Source of the DNA: Deltaproteobacteria bacterium
GTDB taxonomy: Bacteria; Bdellovibrionota; FAC87; UBA2466
Reading direction: 5' to 3'
NCBI GenBank assembly: GCA_013205415.1
Contig: JABMMY010000336.1
Coordinates: 1 to 7,685, forward strand
Length of the DNA: 7,685 nucleotides
The position numbers and the translations under genes are program-made. The notes beneath the pieces were generated by a model. That model made no database searches. It saw nothing but the letters and a program-made list of their open reading frames with translations, and had not been told where the DNA came from. Shown in pieces: positions 5,374-7,685 of the stretch (its first letter is position 1; every line of letters begins with the position of its first letter).

Positions 5374-7685
5374 TAGATTTTTCATTTGATTATGGATAAA
5401 ACTAGTTGAGAGCAAAGTGTTTATATCTGGGTTAAACTTTTTATTTTCAGTTCGTTGCCCATCAGGACTGCCATTGCTTCTAAAACGATATATATCGTAA
5501 GCCCCTATACAAAGTATTTTTTCATCAACTTGCACTGTTATGTAATCAGCGCCACCTGGGCTAGGTAGAAAGACGCTTCCATTAAGTCCGAAACTAGTAT
5601 CAATATCCCCTGTGTTGTTAAATCTATAAATTGTCCCACCTAGACTATTGCTGCTACCCAGTAGAATGTAGTCATTAGTTTGTATTGCTAATGATTTTCT
5701 TGCCATATAATCATAAGATAAAAGTTTAATTCCATTTGTACCAAATGTTGAGTCGACACTTCCATCTGGGTTTAATCTAACTAAAAAACGATATAATCTC
5801 GAGTTGGAATCCGTTCCCCACCCCAAAACGACTATTTTACCACTTGCCCCAATCTTCACTGCATGTAGCTGAAACCCTGATCCGCCACCTGGAAAAACAA
5901 CTATTTTTTGTGTTCCATTTCCTGCAAATGTCGTATCTAAGACCCCATTGGGAGTGCTTCGCGATACCCGGAGTTCAATATCTTGACCACCACCTGGGAC
6001 CTCTTTTAAAATTGTTATAATTTTATCATCAGCTTGAAGCGCCATGAGCCCAGATGCTCCCGCACCCGCTCCATTGTTTCCAAAACTGCGGTCAAGACTT
6101 CCGTTAGTAGGATCAAATCTTAGAATCTGTTCTGACCCGGAGTGTTCCTGTTTAGCTGGAGCCACAACAATTTGGCCAGTTGATTGAACACCAACTTCCC
6201 ATCCATACCCAAATTCTGGTACACCTTGTAGGTCGCGTTCCTTCGTAAGGCCATAACCACTTTGCCATAATTGATCATCTGGATTTCCATCTGCAGTAAC
6301 TCTTGCAATAAGCAATCTTCCCCGTGTTTCACCACTACCGCTACCAGAGCTCCCAACCCCCACAGGCTTACCATCACTTTGTAAAGCCAATCCAAACAGC
6401 CCCACTTCACCATTAAATATGGCGCGGGTATCTCTTTGACGCGCGGGAATAACGGCAAATCCCGACGCCCCAAAAGAAGTTATTAAATTTCCGTTGATAT
6501 TATATTTTGCGATTACAGTTCCTAAATTATTAGCTCCAGCAACAAAAATATTTCCACTTTTATCTACCAGAAAAGATTTTGTACCACCCGAAGAAAAAAA
6601 TAATTTCCCATTTGCTCCTAATGGAACGTCCGATAAATGAGAGATTGTATCACTTGCACAACTACTTTCATTAAGGGCTGTATCTCGATATTTCACATAG
6701 ACAGCTGCAGTATCGTTGCTCTGTCCTAGCGTCCAAGCCTTGCTCGTAGAATAAGCTTCCCAGCTGCCAGCAGTTCCACACCCACTCATATTAGTGACAT
6801 ACATTTCGCTAGCATCTACAGCAGATAAAGTAAGTGTGACAGAGGTAGATGATGTCCAAACACCTCCACCGTTAATAGAAATGTTTTCGTTAGTTGGTCC
6901 AATATTATCATGAATAATAGTATCACTTACACAAGTGCTTTCGTTCCCCGCAGCATCGATATACTTTACGTAAACTGTTGCAGTTCCATTAGTCTGACCT
7001 AGTGTCCAGGCTTTACCTGTGGCGTAGCTCTCTAGAGTTCCCCCACCTGCACAACCAGAAGTATTAGTTATATACATCTGACTTGCCCCCGTAGCTCCAA
7101 GAGTAAGAGTTACCGAAGTAGAAGCCGTTGTAGTCTCACCACCATTTATTGAGATGCTAGTTCCCGTAGGAGCCGTGTTGTCATGAACAATAGTATCGTT
7201 GTAGCAGCTGGTCTCGTTGGTCGCTGTATCTCTAAACTTTACATAGACAGTTGCTGTTGCATTAGCTTGGCCAAGAGTCCAAGATTTGCTGGCATTATAA
7301 TCTTCCCAACTTCCACCACTCCCACAGCCACTAGTATTACTGACATACATTTCAGCGGCCTCTGTAGACGATAAAGTAAGCGTTACCGAGGTTGAGGATG
7401 TATAGGTAGCGCCGCCGTTTATTGAAACGGTTCCACCGCTAGGAGCAGTGTTATCGTGAGTTATTGTATCGCTAAAGCAACCTGTTTCGTTGTTAGCAGT
7501 ATCTTTATATTTTACATAAACCGTTGCAGTGGTATTTGCTTGGCCAAGAGTCCATGACTTGCTCGTCACATAAGCTTCCCAACTACTCCCGCTTCCACAA
7601 CCCGAGATATTCGTAACATACATTTCGCTAGTATCTACAGCAGCTAAAGTTAAAGTAACTGAAGTTGAGTTTGTAAGTGCATCAC
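5356..7685 (-). CDS. Large Ig-like repeat / delta-60 repeat propeller protein, 5' partial
   Basis: The frame is open to the window edge, and bases 7685-7624 encode the end of another repeat (LTNSTSVTLTLAAVDTSE), so the start and any signal peptide lie outside. About 775 residues are visible. Numbering from the Met at 7623, residues 1-328 are 91-residue Ig-like repeats with a consensus of SINGG, TSVTLTL, MYVTN.SGC, SWTLGQ.N and TVYVKYRDT..NES.C. Residues 336-721 carry seven delta-60-type motifs of the form NPDGSVDSTFGTNG, each beginning a strand-rich unit with GKI.V.G cores, which suggests a beta-propeller. The last 32 residues (RTENKKFN onward) are unlike either. Each repeat has two invariant cysteines, which fits an exported, disulfide-bonded, cell-surface or secreted protein, perhaps an adhesin. 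No sortase or type 9 sorting signal is seen at the C terminus. Delta-60 proteins of this type are common in Bdellovibrionota and Myxococcota, but their role is not known. It converges on the DUF1015 gene. Confidence 0.9.
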   Translation of the reverse strand, partial: DALTNSTSVTLTLAAVDTSEMYVTNISGCGSGSSWEAYVTSKSWTLGQANTTATVYVKYKDTANNETGCFSDTITHDNTAPSGGTVSINGGATYTSSTSVTLTLSSTEAAEMYVSNTSGCGSGGSWEDYNASKSWTLGQANATATVYVKFRDTATNETSCYNDTIVHDNTAPTGTSISINGGETTTASTSVTLTLGATGASQMYITNTSGCAGGGTLESYATGKAWTLGQTNGTATVYVKYIDAAGNESTCVSDTIIHDNIGPTNENISINGGGVWTSSTSVTLTLSAVDASEMYVTNMSGCGTAGSWEAYSTSKAWTLGQSNDTAAVYVKYRDTALNESSCASDTISHLSDVPLGANGKLFFSSGGTKSFLVDKSGNIFVAGANNLGTVIAKYNINGNLITSFGASGFAVIPARQRDTRAIFNGEVGLFGLALQSDGKPVGVGSSGSGSGETRGRLLIARVTADGNPDDQLWQSGYGLTKERDLQGVPEFGYGWEVGVQSTGQIVVAPAKQEHSGSEQILRFDPTNGSLDRSFGNNGAGAGASGLMALQADDKIITILKEVPGGGQDIELRVSRSTPNGVLDTTFAGNGTQKIVVFPGGGSGFQLHAVKIGASGKIVVLGWGTDSNSRLYRFLVRLNPDGSVDSTFGTNGIKLLSYDYMARKSLAIQTNDYILLGSSNSLGGTIYRFNNTGDIDTSFGLNGSVFLPSPGGADYITVQVDEKILCIGAYDIYRFRSNGSPDGQRTENKKFNPDINTLLSTSFIHNQMKNLSLLIP
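5461..6618 (-). other. Delta-60-type propeller domain coding region
   Basis: Seven related motifs begin at residues 374 (YNINGNLITSFG), 442 (VTADGNPDD, degenerate), 503 (FDPTNGSLDRSFGNNG), 555 (RSTPNGVLDTTFAGNG), 617 (LNPDGSVDSTFGTNG), 668 (FNNTGDIDTSFGLNG) and 714 (FRSNGSPDG, cut short). Spacing is 46-68 residues. Each is followed by a hydrophobic strand such as KIVVLGWG or YILLGSS. Seven motifs would suit a seven-bladed propeller; the fold is inferred. Confidence 0.75.
6640..7685 (-). repeat. Array of 91-residue (273-bp) Ig-like repeats
   Basis: Reading down the - strand there is a partial unit (7685-7624), three complete units with an exact 273-bp period (7623-7351, 7350-7078, 7077-6805), and a last unit that stops matching after SDTISH (6804-6640). 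Within each unit, cysteines fall at offsets 9 and 49 and tryptophan at offset 24. The tryptophan at offset 15 is replaced by leucine in the third complete unit. No insertions or deletions separate the units. The array continues past the window. Confidence 0.9.

Noticed and set aside
6120..6473. 117-residue - strand frame inside the propeller region
   Set aside because: It is on the same strand as the delta-60 protein but in another frame. The motifs continue unbroken through the main frame, so this is a shadow and not evidence of a frameshift.
7183..7374. 63-residue + strand frame antisense to the Ig-like repeats
   Set aside because: It is antisense to strongly patterned repeat codons and has no supporting features.
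6640..7685. Regular 273-bp periodicity considered as a CRISPR or other non-coding tandem array
   Set aside because: The units are long, coding, frame-preserving and diverged mainly at third codon positions, as expected for protein domain repeats.

Overview
The window comes from a moderately A+T-rich bacterial chromosome. It holds five protein genes: four on the + strand (a TPR protein, purD, a dusC-like gene and a DUF1015 gene) and one very large repeat protein on the - strand that converges on them. The mix of housekeeping genes, a membrane-anchored TPR protein and a giant surface-type protein with Ig-like and delta-60 repeats resembles Bdellovibrionota or other former Deltaproteobacteria. 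That placement is an impression from family content, not a phylogenetic result. There is no tRNA, rRNA, IS element, CRISPR array or phage gene.

Layout. 1-1305 is the 3' part of a TPR protein whose reading frame is open from base 1, where it encodes a probable membrane helix. 1306-1435 carries a good sigma70-like promoter for purD. 1436-2686 is purD (GTG start), a full-length but rather divergent GAR synthetase. 2779-3756 is a tRNA-dihydrouridine synthase of the DusC type, starting at an ATG with a clear ribosome binding site. 3757-3946 is the most structured non-coding stretch: a perfect 11-bp inverted repeat around a 49-nt loop, part of which can pair with the ribosome binding site of the next gene, followed by a candidate promoter. 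3947-5182 is a DUF1015 protein. 5183-5355 is the convergent intergenic region with hairpins for both directions. 5356-7685 on the - strand is the C-terminal part of a large protein: 91-residue Ig-like repeats with two invariant cysteines each, then a probable beta-propeller of seven delta-60-type motifs. Its start lies beyond the window.

The + strand genes are not an obvious pathway. PurD serves purine synthesis, DusC modifies tRNA, and DUF1015 is of unproven function. Their spacings (about 130, 92 and 190 bp), with promoter-like sequences before purD and DUF1015, suggest separate or loosely coupled transcription units. I do not see a clearly new defence, mobile or biosynthetic system here. 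The items most worth a second look are the structured RNA candidate between dusC and DUF1015, and the cysteine-paired repeat/propeller protein.
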